NCBI GenBank assembly: GCA_030562195.1 | Contig: CM060202.1 | Span: forward strand, 20,322,317 to 20,386,316 | Direction: 5' to 3' | Length of the DNA: 64,000 bases | From: Nipponacmea schrenckii | Taxonomy: Eukaryota > Mollusca > Gastropoda > Lottiidae | Shown here: positions 13,116 through 24,453 of the stretch, one piece after another | How the letters are laid out: each line of letters starts with the position of its first letter | Numbering within the stretch: position 1 is the first letter of the stretch | The notes under the pieces: generated by a model | What the model saw: the letters and a program-made list of their open reading frames with translations, nothing else | Databases searched by the model: none | Told to the model about the DNA's origin: nothing | Position numbers and translations under genes: made by a program

Positions 13116-13349
13116 GGTCCATTGTTACCATATTATACTCTACTATCTCAGTGAAACAGATGACAGTAAATGTAACTCCATGTCGATATTCTATTAAACA
13201 GATATTAATGTGTACAATCTGACGGAATTCACATGTTTTATAGTATAACTAGAGGTGATATTAACTGTGGTCTGGTTTTATTTCTACTTTATAACTCGCT
13301 TTGTATATACAGTGGTAACGATGATATAATAAATACCTCTTCTAGAGAG

Positions 13350-13750
13350 GTGTGGGGGCTCAATGAGTTAGATGCTTGCTCCTAGTATAGGTTGAGATAA
13401 TACTTCAACCCTGTCAATAGAGAGCCGTGGTGGCTCAGTAAGTTAGATACTTGCTCATTAACCTGAAAGTCCAGGGTTTAATCCTAGTAAAGGTTGAAAT
13501 AATACTCTAACCCTGTCAGTAGAGAGCCGTGGTGGCTCAGTGAGTTAGGCACTTGCTTGCAAGCTAACTTGAGATTCTAGGGTTAAATCCCGGCAAAGCT
13601 CGAGATGAACTATCAGAATGTTCAACCTTGCTGTAAAGAGGGACTGGTCTTAAGGGTAGGTCAATAAACCAAATGGGTACAGTCTTAAAGATCCTTCGAC
13701 GGTTAGAAATGACAAAAAGATGTAGTTGCACTAAAACTCAATTCATTTCT
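13350..13750 (+). repeat. tRNA-derived SINE with three tandem tRNA-like heads
   Basis: Three head segments occur in a row, starting near 13352, 13426 and 13528. Each has GGCTCAGTGAGTTAG-like sequence (A-box type); the second and third also have a B-box-like GGGTTTAATCC or GGGTTAAATCC. Each head ends with AATACTTCAACCCTGTCA or a similar link. The unique SINE body (AAAGATCCTTCGACGGTTAG, then ACTAAAACTCAATTCATTTC) follows once. This suggests head multiplication before or after insertion. Confidence 0.75.
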
Positions 13751-14361
13751 TCTGTACTCTAGATTATTCCCATTGTTCTCGCTTCTGTTCGATAACTTAC
13801 ACATATAGTCCCATGTTTACTCCTCTTTCCGATGAGGATTTTATACCCAAAACACGTGTATCAATAACACGAGATGAGCTCTATAGAATTAGATACGAGT
13901 GTATAAAGCGTTTACAATGAATAGAATATTCTTGTTGTTGACTTACCACTCCAGTTCAGAGAATATTTAAAGGTCCTAGTCCAACATGCCTTCAATTCCA
14001 AACATAAAACAGTTCTGGTGTAGGTTTTGTATTTAAAACACGACGACAGCTTGGATTTATTCAAAATAAATAACTATACTAATTTAGAATTATACAGTTA
14101 ATTGAGAATTAGAATATTCATAATAGCCAAGGTTCAAAGGTCACGTTCAGACCAACTCTCAAATAATATTCTAATAATTACATCGTTAATTTTTTAATTA
14201 ATATTGATCTAATTATGATAATGAAAAGGTCTGAGAACGAGGGACTAGAACTGAAGAGAAAAACAGAGAGAACCCTAACAGTGCAATACACGTACGTACT
14301 ATCTAGATAGTATCCCCGGGGGGTAGGGGTGGTAATAAACTCAACCAGTATGTCTAGAGCC

Positions 14362-14715
14362 TGGACCATGACTCAGTAAGTTAGACACTTGCTCGCTAAC
14401 CTGGGGGAGCAGGTTTCAGTCAAGGCAATGATCGGATTTTCCAACCTTGTCACCTTTGTCAGTGGTGCAGGTCTGAGGGACTGACATGAAAAAGCGTCTA
14501 GTCGTTCAGATGGAACAATAAACTGAGACCCCGTGTGCTGCAGGCTGTGTACTTTAAAGATCTTTTGACAGTTGGAAATCGCTAAAAGAGTATAGGCTTA
14601 TGCCACTGTTTTGGCGAAATTTCGGTCCTTACAAGATGATTGTTACCGTCTTCATTTTCCCATAAGGTGCAAAAAAGGTAGGACAGTCAAGTAGGACAGT
14701 CAAGTGAACCTGTTC
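14362..14715 (+). repeat. full-length tRNA-derived SINE
   Basis: The head (GACTCAGTAAGTTAGACACT ... GGTTTCAGTC) resembles a tRNA with A- and B-box promoters. A central part follows (GTGGTGCAGGTCTGAGGGAC, CAATAAACTGAGACCCCGTG), then the 3' body (AAAGATCTTTTGACAGTTGG, GCTTATGCCACTGTTTTGGC). It is the best template here for the family and is about 350 bp. Related pieces are listed separately. Confidence 0.8.
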
Positions 14716-14844
14716 ACTACTCTGTTATAGATTTTACAATACGATTGACATTTATAATTTATCATGATTTCATTATGTCTAACCCAGGTGTTGTTTCTGT
14801 CATTCATTTGCCAATTCCTCTACTAGAGTCTCACAGGTAAGGCA

Positions 14845-15015
14845 ACATCATATAGGGACTGGGCGGTGACAGGGTGGGCAACAGGATATGGGGATTGGGC
14901 GATCATAGGGTGGGCAGCGGGATATGGGGTCGGGGCGATCACAGTGGTGAGTAACAGGATATGGGGGTAGGGTGGTCGCAGGGTAGGCAACAGGATATGA
15001 GGGTGGGGCTGTTGG
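14845..15015. repeat. ~36-bp G-rich minisatellite, about 4-5 copies
   Basis: Units share GGATATGGGG, GGGCGATCA and AGGGTGGGCAACA, with a strong G/C strand bias (G-rich on plus). A minus-strand ORF across it (14823-15026) only reflects the repeat. Confidence 0.85.
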
Positions 15016-15409
15016 CTGTCGATCACTCTCTGACTAAAATGCCAATCACATTGTGTTACGTTTAAATAGCTTCCGTTTTATCTTTTACGCAGTTTGAAAA
15101 CTCGCACTGGCTGAAATGACATTGACAAACGGTTGTATAAAAATATATAACATTATATAAAATAATAAAAAAACTGCCTAATCTGTCAAAATATCAAACA
15201 TAAGTTCTATAGTTCCATACTCATTTGATTTAATGCAGTATTTAGCACATTTCCTGATGGAGATAAAGATTATCAGAGGAAGTGTGACATATGGCGAGTA
15301 TGATATCATAGATCGTACAAAATCATTATTACCAGTCTGATAAACAGTATTCAATATATAAAATACCAATTATTTCACTATGTGGACTGTCTAAAAAGGG
15401 GTACCGATC

Positions 15410-15725
15410 TTTATTAAAAATATATACTATTGACCTGTTGTCTAACGTTTCGGCTAAAAGCATTCCTAAGAATCACTTAAAGTAGTCTATGATCAAATTT
15501 CAAATGGTGTTCTTCTATTACCTATCCGGAACAAAAATGTATTCTAATTTGTCCTGCCATCTAACGTTTAGGCTTAAAGCTACCTCAGAAACACTTATAG
15601 CCCATTTTAATTAGGTAGTAGAAGGACAAGAAAAAAGTGAGCATAGACTACTGAAGTGTTTCTGAAGAAGGCATTAGCTGAAACGTTAGACAACAGGACA
15701 ATAGTGTATATTTTCAATTGTTTGC
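15410..15725. mobile_element. foldback (inverted-repeat) MITE-like element
   Basis: The left arm reads CTGTTGTCTAACGTTTCGGC and continues with AAAAGCATTCCTAAGAATCACTT. The right arm is its inverted copy (GAAGTGTTTCTGAAGAAGGC, then GCTGAAACGTTAGACAACAG). A second inner left-arm-like copy lies near 15555-15600. There is no ORF of note. Related copies lie at 32325-32410 and 48235-48445. It is non-autonomous by appearance; the class is unknown. Confidence 0.75.
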
Positions 15726-16510
15726 CCCTTTATGGGAATTTGTGATATGATTTAAGATCTTTATAAAATTTGCAAGTAAATCTGATTTTAATAAGCGCTT
15801 TTAATAATCTCATTAAAGCACGGGCCTAATTAGTTTAATTTCAGTGAATGTGTATTGTATGTACTTTTGTTAATGACGTCGTATTTTTCTAGTATCATCA
15901 GAGTACATCAGTAAGCCTATAGTTCATATAATTTGTTATTTTTCAAGCATCGAAACCCATTATTGTATGTAATTTGTTATTTCTGTTATAGATAAATTAT
16001 TCAAATACACGATAAATTATTAATTATTTATAATTGAATAAACTTGAATATAAATAGGTTTATTTAACTAATATTACATTCGACAGTCTACCTAACTAAT
16101 AACTTATATATAGAAGTAAATATTGATGTTTGTCTGTTACATTACAGTCACTTTTCACTCGACGTACCTTTAGAGAGTGTACATACAGGCCTGAAGCCAT
16201 TCTGCATACCTTTGGTGGCATCAATTACTGAGAGGAGGGCAGAACAAATGACATTCTCTTACTTAACACTTTCAAAATTTTTCGAGGGGGGGGGGGAGAT
16301 TTTTCTACATATATAGAGTCCACATAGCTTGAAACTTATTTAGTATTTATAGACCTGTCATCTCTTTCAGGGAGTTTTCATAAAGTTTATATTGCGTTTA
16401 GTTCTGTTATATCTCCACAATCCCCGTATAGAGTCCACATAGCTGATCATAGTCCTCGAGATTTATAGAAAATATTCATCACCCACCTTTCATGATAGAT
16501 GTTCTATTAC

Positions 16511-16670
16511 AGCGTTTCTAAAAATTACGTTGCATGTACCACAGTGTTAATAAAAGGGAATCTTGTCAGTCCTGTTGTACACAACTTTTCTATAAATTAC
16601 TTACATTTACCATAGTATTAATAAAACGAATCTTGTCAGTCCTGTTGTATACAACGTTCCTCCATTTTAC
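16511..16670. repeat. ~77-bp direct duplication
   Basis: Two adjacent copies share AATCTTGTCAGTCCTGTTGT and ACCAYAGTRTTAATAAAA. They differ at several positions, so the duplication is not recent. Confidence 0.8.
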
Positions 16671-17230
16671 ACTATCATCTCCGAGGCCTTACGTTCCTCC
16701 CAGAGTGATGTGTTGATAGTTAATGTGTTTGTGTTATATACTACACGTTGTTATTATGATATAGTTCGCAGTAAACTGGAAGTTCATCAAGACTATCAGT
16801 ACTGTATAATAACTTACTGAAAAACAGTTTGGTACTCACCGGTTTTATTGGTGGTAGAATATTCCACTACTCCCGGCATATGTTCAACTTAACGCAGAAT
16901 ATTGAACATTGTCAACTGGCCTAATGAGGTTTTTATATCTAAAACTGGTATCAGCATGAAATGCGCTCATATGAACTACAAATAAAACTTGCATTTGACA
17001 AACGATGCGGTTCTAGTGGATCTGTTGATTGAATGGTAGAATATCAGCAGGTGCCCGTGGCAGTTGATCTAGATACACGATATACTGTACTACTGTCAAT
17101 AACCAAATATACCTTACCTTTAATAATAACGGCAGATATCAGTATAAATTAACTCGTGATATGCAGCAGATTTTAAAGTGTAAAATAGATTAGTGAGTGA
17201 AACGAGAATAACAATTGAAAACATATACCA

Positions 17231-17377
17231 ATGGCGGCACGAGTTTCGTGGAAATGGGGAGGGGTGGGGATAGAATTTACATTATATTGGTACAACTGTA
17301 GAGGTATAGATTTAAAAAGTGACGGAATTTCTATGGAAGCATCAGAGGTGCAAGCCACTCATGACCAGTCTGAGAAG
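17231..17377 (+). CDS. candidate first coding exon of the F-box/WD40 gene
   Basis: An ATG at 17231 opens 49 codons without a stop, beginning MAARVSWKWGG and ending ATHDQSEK, directly followed by a donor (AAG|GTAGGT) in phase 0. An AG acceptor before 19089 (TATTTCAG|AAT) is also phase 0 and continues straight into the F-box reading frame, so joining 17231-17377 to 19089 is consistent and yields about 480 residues in total. Evidence for coding is only the open frame, codon texture and matching phases. Alternatives are a separate short gene ending after the pyrimidine-rich repeat at 17672, or an F-box gene starting at the ATG at 19047 or 19107. Confidence 0.45.
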
Positions 17378-17529
17378 GTAGGTTAGCCCTGCTCCCTTGT
17401 AAATTTTTTTTATTCTGACATGTAAATTAGTGCAAAAATCTAAAAAATTATATTTTAAAATGTTTTAGACTGTACAGTTAGAGAAACTAACTATTTTCCT
17501 TGGAGAAAAAGTGCCCCCCTCCCCTTTTC

Positions 17530-17675
17530 CTATCTCTCTCTTTCACTCTCTATACCCCCACAGGCGCTCTCTCTCTCTTTCACTCTCTATACCCCCACAG
17601 GCGCTCTCTCTCTTTCTCTCTCTATACCCCCACAGGCGCTCTCTCTCTTTTTCTCTCTCTATACCCCCACAGGCG
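17530..17675 (+). repeat. pyrimidine-rich 35-37-bp repeat with four 3'-splice-site-like ends
   Basis: Four units run CTCTCTCT...CTATACCCCCACAG|GCG, with the AG ending at 17563, 17600, 17635 and 17672. Each unit therefore looks like a polypyrimidine tract plus CAG acceptor. The array begins about 150 bases after the donor of the candidate exon 17231-17377. Confidence 0.85.
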
Positions 17676-19046
17676 CTGCCATTGATGAATGTCTATTGAT
17701 GATAATAAATATATTTTTTGTATTTCTGATCTGCAGTGATATATAGAATGTCTGGTCTCTGACTGGCTACAGGGTGAATTATTACTCATTTTTTATTGTT
17801 TGGTTGAATTATTAATGGGGTATCAGATATTATTGATATTATAACAATAATACAGTCCAGAGAAGCTAATGGCTTAACAAAACCTTTTAATATTGTGAGG
17901 GGACGTTAAATAAACGTCGGAACAAAATTAACGTCTCGTATATTGAACAGAACATTTTCATTGTCAAAATATATTTCTGTTGAATTATTTCAAAATAACG
18001 ATTTCAATATTATTTAAGTGTAGTCGGTGAAATTTTACTTTCGTTTGATAATGGGCCTCAGTTCAGTTAAAACTGTCAAAATATTATTCCTTTTAAAGAT
18101 AATTTAATAGTCATTGTATAAATATTTTCTTTATAAGAATTATGTAATAAACCAAGGTCTCATTATACTCATAATATTCCTGGTAACAGTCTGAGAACCA
18201 CATTGTAACGTCGAGAAAAATAATAAATATTCTAGAAGTATCAATTTATAATAATTTTTTATATTATATAGGCCTACAGTTATGCGGTCAATGTAATAAG
18301 CTTAGGTCTACTTTTAGAAGTTCGAAAAAGATGTTCTAGTGCATTAGAAAGAAAAAAAAAATAAACTTAATATTTAATATTTCCAAATATGTCGTCAGAA
18401 TATGGGTTTATTTTGTATTCTAAAAACCAGAAATTTGTTAAGCTTTATTAAGATGTGATCCTACGAATCGAGTTCAACCCAATCATCACGTTAAAACAAG
18501 TGGACCTCTTACACTCTTCAATTTTGGAGGAAAAAAAGAAAAATCCAAGATGGCGATACAATTTGGAAAAATCTGAAAGTATAAATTCTATTTTTCGTTT
18601 TTAACTAAATCAGAAACATATACTTAGGAGATTTTTGAATGAAATTAGTTTTTGATCCACCAATTTTGTTAAAAATATAAATTTTGTAGAATGACATCTT
18701 CTTGATTGACGATAACCCATCTTTTTTCAAAAAGAAGCTCTCGAAGTCTTTTAAGTACCGAAGTCTAAGCATCTAAGAATATCCAAACACATCATTAAAG
18801 ATAGTAAAGCCAAATCAAGGAAATATATTATTTGCGAAGCAGATTGAAATAGGCCCTGAGCTTTTTTCTGTATCACTATTTGTTGTTTGTCTCTGAATAT
18901 CTTGTTTAAAAAAAAAAAACTTTTAGTGTCATAAAGTAACAGAATCTCTTAAAATCTGGAAAACTCACAAAACTAAGACATTTTTGAAATGATGCTCTAT
19001 CCAGCCAACATCTTTCAAAATATATCAAAGCTTTGTATAGAGTCGG

Positions 19047-22000
19047 ATGTTTAGGCCTAATCTTGAATTTTACAAAGATATATTTCAGAATTTAATTCAA
19101 GACAAGATGGAGATACTAGCTAAGGAATTACAGTTTTATATACTGAGTAAATGCGATGGGGAATCGTTAATAAACGCTGGTAAAGTTTGTACATTATGGT
19201 CAGAAATTATTCAAGTCTTAGAAAAATCTTTTAACATTTGGACTAGAAAATGTTTAGAAGAAATTCCACGAAGATATTTGGTTCAATTAACAGGTAGGCC
19301 ATGTTTGATATTGAATCATCTGGAGATAGAATTGATCGTGGCATCTTTCTGATGACTTTTGTTCTTGTTCATAAATTTTATCTAAGCTACAATCCAGATT
19401 TATATGGAAACAGTAATTTGATTGCTTAGCCTATTTACTTTCAGAGAGTTCACATATAGTTTATTTGGTATTTTGGATTGTCAACTCAACATCCCTTTCA
19501 GAGAGTCCACATAGCTAATAATATATATTTGGTATTTTAATTATATTTTATAGGTATACCTGAAATGTTAGATAAAAGATATGATATTAATTGTAAAGAT
19601 GTACCCTGGATGTTTTGGAGAGATGTATATTTTGATTTCTATCGGATGTCGGTGGTGGGGGCCTGGATTCCAGAAAGGAAGATTGTTATGATGCCTTCTC
19701 AGCTGAATATCTGTACAGCTCTTAGATCCAGAGGTAGGTGGTTTTGACTTTTGTTTTATTATGTCACATTGTAATATTATAGTCTTAGAATATATATGTG
19801 TGAAGAGTTATCTCCCTTGCGGTGGATATAATATATGAGAACGCCTCTAACCTCATGACCAGAATCAGATAGAAGACTGGATCCTCGTGAACCTAAGTTG
19901 TTATCCTTGTAAAATCAATACCAAGAGATTTGACAAAGAACCAGCTGGTAGAAAGGATCCATGTGAAAATCAGTTGTTATCCTTATAAAGTCAATATCAC
20001 GAGATTTGACCAAGTCCAGCTGGTAGAAATTTTGTGCCTATATATTATGTGATATTGCCTTCTATATATTTTCAGATAATATATTAGTATCAGGTCATAT
20101 TGATGGAAGTGTTGTACTGTGGAGAGACGAGATCGGGCCAGGACATTATAAACTTCTAACTCGTCACAGAAGTCATGTGACCTCCATTGACCTATTGAAT
20201 ACAGGTACTATCTTTATCAATTATATCATCAACTCACAATCCAACCACAGAACAATAGGTATTATTATATTATACAGTTGGCTGAAATTTAATTCTATCA
20301 GCTGATAAAGAATTTCACAATGGATTGTCATAGCCTCTATAAAATCACAAATTTACCCCGTTCACACCAACAATGTAACGAGCGTGCATGTAACCCGGAA
20401 GAAAAAACAAAAATGGCTTTGGATGATGATCAAATTCCATGGGAAAAGGTGAAGGTCTGTTTATGCGCATGCGCAGTAATCTGTTCTTGGCAGGCTTTGT
20501 GTTTACACTACAATAATTTATCAAGTGTGATCTGAGAACCGTTCCAAGACCATCTCTTCAAGACTAGCCAGAATTGGAACCGTTCTGAGAACGCCCGACG
20601 GTTTACACAAAATTCGTCCGTAGCGTTTTGAGAAGTGATAATTTGTGGTGTAAATAGTGTTAATGGCTGTATGTTTATGTTATAGTTGAAAGTTTAAAGG
20701 AAGTTGGAGAATGGGTTGATGGGTATGATGTTGTGTCAGCTTCGAGAGATTCCAGTATTCACATATCAAACCCTCTATCAGACTCTGTTAAATATTTAAC
20801 ACTCTACAGGGGTTCCGTTAATAGTCTGAGGTAAGGTTCAATTTTTTTTAGGGTAGGGTAGTAGGCAGAGAGAGGCGAAGACCCAGAGAAAATAACCCAG
20901 AGATAAATGCTTGAGGTTCTCTTACGTCTTATGTTTGAAAATTTAACTTTCTACTCGGGCCCGGTCAATATCCTTTAATAACTTTCAATATTTATAAGGG
21001 GTTAATAAGCTGATGCCTGAGGGGTAAGGCTAAGGTTAAAATAACCCAACAAGTGCTTAGTCACTAATCTTATGTAACATGTTATTTTTTTTAGAGGTGT
21101 GGGTATTGCTCCAATGTTCACCTAGAAAAAAATTGTGCTCTTCAGTTTCTGTTAATAATCTTGTTTAACGTTTTATAAAATGAATTATGTGTTTATTGTG
21201 TAGTTGTTATGGTAGTAAGTTTGTCGTAGCTGCTGAATCGTCGATTTTAAATGGACAGCCAGTCTGGAAAGTTGAGCGTGATAAAGCAGTGAATATTATA
21301 CACGAGTTGTATGGACATGAGGAATCTTGTATCAGTGCTGTCACCTGCTGGAACGATCAGGTAAGTCAGTTTAATTATTATTAGACTAAACTTTTATTTT
21401 TACTACAACCACTTCAGTAGGTCAAACGATTAAATTTTAATTGAAAGACAATATATCTTATCTTACCATGGGCTGATTCACTGAAATTTGATGAAATTAC
21501 CATCAAAATGATTCAATTCTATTTCATTATCTTAGTAAACGAATTAGTTCATTAAGGTACTAGTAGGATGTAAAACTCCATTTTATTTTGTTCTAGGTAA
21601 TATCAGGTGATGTTATAGGTAATTTATATCACTGGAATTTAAACCCAACAAGAAAACAAGGGCGTCCAGCTATCATAGCAAAATTTTCTGAAAGTTACAC
21701 AAAACAGATTTACTTTGATGGTTTTATTTTAGTTTGTTTATTAGGTAAGATATTCTTCATTTCTTAAACTAGCTGTCCTGATGAGGATTGAGTATCTGAA
21801 ACATGTGATGAGCTCTAGTCAATGAGCTTACATTATGTCCTAAACTATCTGTCCTGATGAGGATTGAGTATCTGAAACATGTGATGAGCTCTAGTCAATG
21901 AGCTTACATTAAGTCTTAAACTATCTGTCCTGATGAGGATTGAGTATCTGAAACATGTGATGAGCTCTAGTCAATGAGCTTACATTATGTCCTAAACTAG

Positions 22001-23382
22001 CTGTCCTGATGAGGATTGAGTATCTGAAACATGTGATGAGCTCTAGTCAATGAGCTTACATTATGTCCTAAACTAGCTGTCCTGATGAGGATTGAGTATC
22101 TGAAACATGTGATGAGCTCTAGTCAATTAGCTAACATTAAGTCCTATACTAGCTGTCCTGTTGAGGATTGTGTATCTGAAACATGTGATGAGCTCTAGTC
22201 AATGAGCTTACATTAAGTCCTAAACTAACTGTCCTGATAAGGATTGTGTATCTGAAACATGTGATGAGCTCTAGTCAATTAGCTTACATTAAGTCCTAAA
22301 CTAGCTGTCCTGATGAGGATTGTGTATCTGAAACATGTGATGAGCTCTAGTCAATGAGCTTACATTAAGTCCTAAACTAACTGTCCTGATGAGGATTGTG
22401 TATCTGAAACATGTGATGAGCTCTAGTCAATTAGCTAACATTAAGTCCTATACTAGCTGTCCTGATGAGGATTGAGTATCTGAAACATGTGATGAGCTCT
22501 AGTCAATGAGCTTACATTAAGTCCTAAACTAACTGTCCTGATGAGGATTGTGTATCTGAAACATGTGATGAGCTCTAGTCAATGAGCTTACATTAAGTCC
22601 TAAACAAAGCTGTCCTGGTGAGGATTGTGTATCTGAAACATGTGATGAGCTCTAGTCAATGAGCTTACATTAAGTCCTAAACTAACTGTCCTGATAAGGA
22701 TTGTGTATCTGAAACATGTGATGAGCTCTAGTCAATTAGCTATCATTAAGTTCTGTATTAGAAAATGATCTTAATTAATATTCTAGGAGATGGTAGTATA
22801 TGTTGGAGAGTAGGACAGCAGAAATTCCAGACCACATCAAATAAAACACAGCTAGAAATATTCTCAGCTACTCCTACATGTTTAGCTTGTAGAGCCAGAT
22901 TGTTGGTGGTTGGCCTCAATTCAGGTATGAGTTATTGCCCTTGTTTTTACTAATAGTATGACTGCTGTTACACTTTATATATTGGTCCCACACTTCTATT
23001 CCTTTATGGAGTTATTACCTTTGATTTTACTAATAAGACTTCTTTAATATGCTACTTATGGATCTAGAATTCTATTCCTTCAGTTATGGCCTTGATTTTA
23101 CTAATAATATGGCTTTATGATAAAAACAACCGGACTTACTGATCTCCAGTACATTTTATATTATTTAAACCCTGGTTGTATTTGGTAGGTTATGTATTGG
23201 TGTATTTTATGGCTACTGAAGAATCTTGGTTGAAATTTAACCCTGCCGTACCAACCTGTCGATTCAGAGCTGGTACTGACAGTATTAACTGTATTGACGT
23301 CTGTCATGACGGCGAAGCACCAGTTATAGTCGTCACCTCAACTAACGAAGGCATTTCTAGATTTACATTCAGACCACCCTGA
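19047..23382 (+). CDS. F-box and WD40-repeat protein
   Basis: Exons: 19089-19293 (an upstream in-frame ATG at 19047 allows an unspliced start), 19554-19733, 20076-20204, 20686-20830, 21204-21360, 21597-21744, 22787-22924 and 23189-23382. All borders are GT/AG and phases agree. The product has about 445 residues from 19047, or 480 if the exon at 17231 is used. An F-box (MEILAKELQFYILSKCDGES, then NAGKVCTLWSEII) lies at the N-terminus. WD-like blades follow: LVSGHIDGSVVLW, VVSASRDSSIHI, ISGDVIGNLYHW and GDGSICWRVG. Such proteins are substrate receptors of SCF (Skp1-Cullin-F-box) ubiquitin ligases, with the F-box binding Skp1 and the propeller binding the target. The target is not predictable and I cannot assign a named FBXW ortholog. 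Confidence 0.85.
19870..20035 (+). repeat. ACCAGCTGGT repeat family, about 2 units
   Basis: These lie in the F-box gene intron between exons 19554-19733 and 20076-20204. They contain AAGAACCAGCTGGTAGAAAG and CCTTGTAAAATCAATACCAA. The right end sits about 40 bp from the acceptor of the next exon. Confidence 0.8.
20485..20665. mobile_element. short MITE-like element with terminal inverted repeats
   Basis: The left end TTTACACTACAATAATTTAT and right end TGATAATTTGTGGTGTAAAT are inverted copies of each other about 130 bp apart, within an F-box gene intron. The interior is unusually GC-rich for the region (CCGTTCCAAGACC, CGCCCGACGG), with partial internal inverted symmetry (GAACCGTTC / GGAACCGTTC). 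It has no ORF. Confidence 0.6.
21768..22750 (+). repeat. 76-bp intronic minisatellite, about 13 copies
   Basis: Units carry CTGTCCTGATGAGGATTG, GTATCTGAAACATGTGATGA and GCTCTAGTCAATGAGC. The array fills most of the intron between F-box gene exons 21597-21744 and 22787-22924. Variant letters (GATTGAG versus GATTGTG, TAAACTAG versus TATACTAG, CAATGAGC versus CAATTAGC) recur in blocks, for example CCTATACTAG at about 22140 and 22446, four units apart. Confidence 0.93.
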
Positions 23383-23945
23383 TATGTGTTTGATGTCTGT
23401 TTTAGTTCTATCTGTTTTCAATGATGTCTGTTTAAAGGGTGTCAGAGTGATGTCTTTTTTTTTTAATGATATCTGGTTTAGTTATGTTATGTTATTTTAA
23501 AGTTTATAAGATTGACATCTGTTTTATGCATATTATAGTGATGTCTGTTTTAGTGATGTTTGTTTTAAGCATAGCTGAGTGATGTCTAAATGAGAGATGC
23601 TTTTAAGGTCGATGGCTTTAATAGTAGTCTGGATGGTGTCTGTCTGAGTGATGTTAGATTGAATGTGTGTCTGTTGCCTGGGAGTGATTTCTGTCTGAGT
23701 GATGCTAGGGTTATGGGTGATGTCTAAGTTATAATTGTTTCAGTGATGTTTGTTTATTATAATCAATTGCAATCTATCTGAGTGCAATTGACTCTTTGAT
23801 ACATTATTTGACACTGGTCTCATGCCTTATTTCAGTTCTTCAGTTTGATATCAGAAGTGATCCTGATTTTCTGTTGTTCCTTTTAGTTTCTTGTACATAA
23901 CACATTTTCAATCAAGAGAAAATTAAACATCTTTGAAATATAATT
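23383..23945 (+). other. 3' untranslated region of the F-box gene
   Basis: No coding sequence is seen. Degenerate repeats of GATGTCTG and GTGATGT fill 23385-23760. ATTAAA at 23922-23927 is a plausible polyadenylation signal. TBCK approaches from the other side, so the two genes are tail to tail. Confidence 0.5.
23922..23927 (+). promoter_or_regulatory. polyadenylation signal variant ATTAAA
   Basis: This is the commonest variant hexamer, about 540 bases after the F-box gene stop, in an A-rich context. There is no canonical AATAAA between it and the stop in a better position. Confidence 0.4.
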
Positions 23946-24453
23946 TATTACAAGTAGATTTGTTTTTCTCCTTCATATTAAGGTGTTTATTTGGTGTATT
24001 TACAATACAAAATAGGCTGATTTCTCTCCTTGGCAAATAGACTCTGCCTTGACTAATTTTTCCACATAAAACATTGTTAGTTCCTCTCTCGGACACTTTT
24101 AAAATTTACTTCATATGATTTTTATTCCACAATGTCTCAATAATTTAAAGGCTTATTAAGAGGTTTTATAAACTTGTTATGTATATCAGGGACATTAAAA
24201 GCATTAATTTACACCATTCCGATGTCTATGGTTCCTGCAATTCTATTTACACCATTCTGATTTTTTAGTCTTTGTATGTGTATAATGGAAACAAATAGCA
24301 TCACTTTACACCATTCTAAATTTTTAATCAGAGTGTATTTCTATTAAAACTAAGAGTTTGATGACGTCACTGATAATCGCAACCTTTGAGACAAAAAGTT
24401 AAGATAAACCTCTAGACAATGTCGATAAACTATGGTATGATGTGATATTGATG

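Larger units (their letters stand above)
9473..17230. other. gene-poor spacer between the channel gene and the F-box gene
   Basis: No coding exon is supported in these 7.7 kb. It contains the divergent 5' flanks of two genes plus repeats: three pieces of the GTCTGATTGAAAATTAG family (11455-11535, 11585-11660, 12440-12515), SINE pieces (11830-11990, 13350-13750, 14362-14715), minisatellites (12925-13115, 14845-15015), a foldback element (15410-15725) and a 77-bp duplication (16511-16670). Short homopolymer runs (poly-C near 10700, poly-G near 16285) also occur. The longer ORFs in this stretch have no recognisable protein features. Confidence 0.6.

Noticed and set aside
13352..13600. tRNA genes
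   Set aside because: The tRNA-like heads lack a complete cloverleaf, are followed by a SINE body and are repeated, so they are SINE promoters rather than functional tRNAs.
14823..15026. Minus-strand Pro/His-rich ORF
   Set aside because: It is entirely produced by the G-rich 36-bp minisatellite.
21768..22750. 76-bp minisatellite as a hammerhead ribozyme (CTGATGAG ... GAAAC ... GTC present)
   Set aside because: Helix III would have only two pairs over a 15-base loop. The alternative palindrome ACATGT puts G at the cleavage position, and the first helix I pair is A-C. The geometry is much worse than in the 61-bp array.
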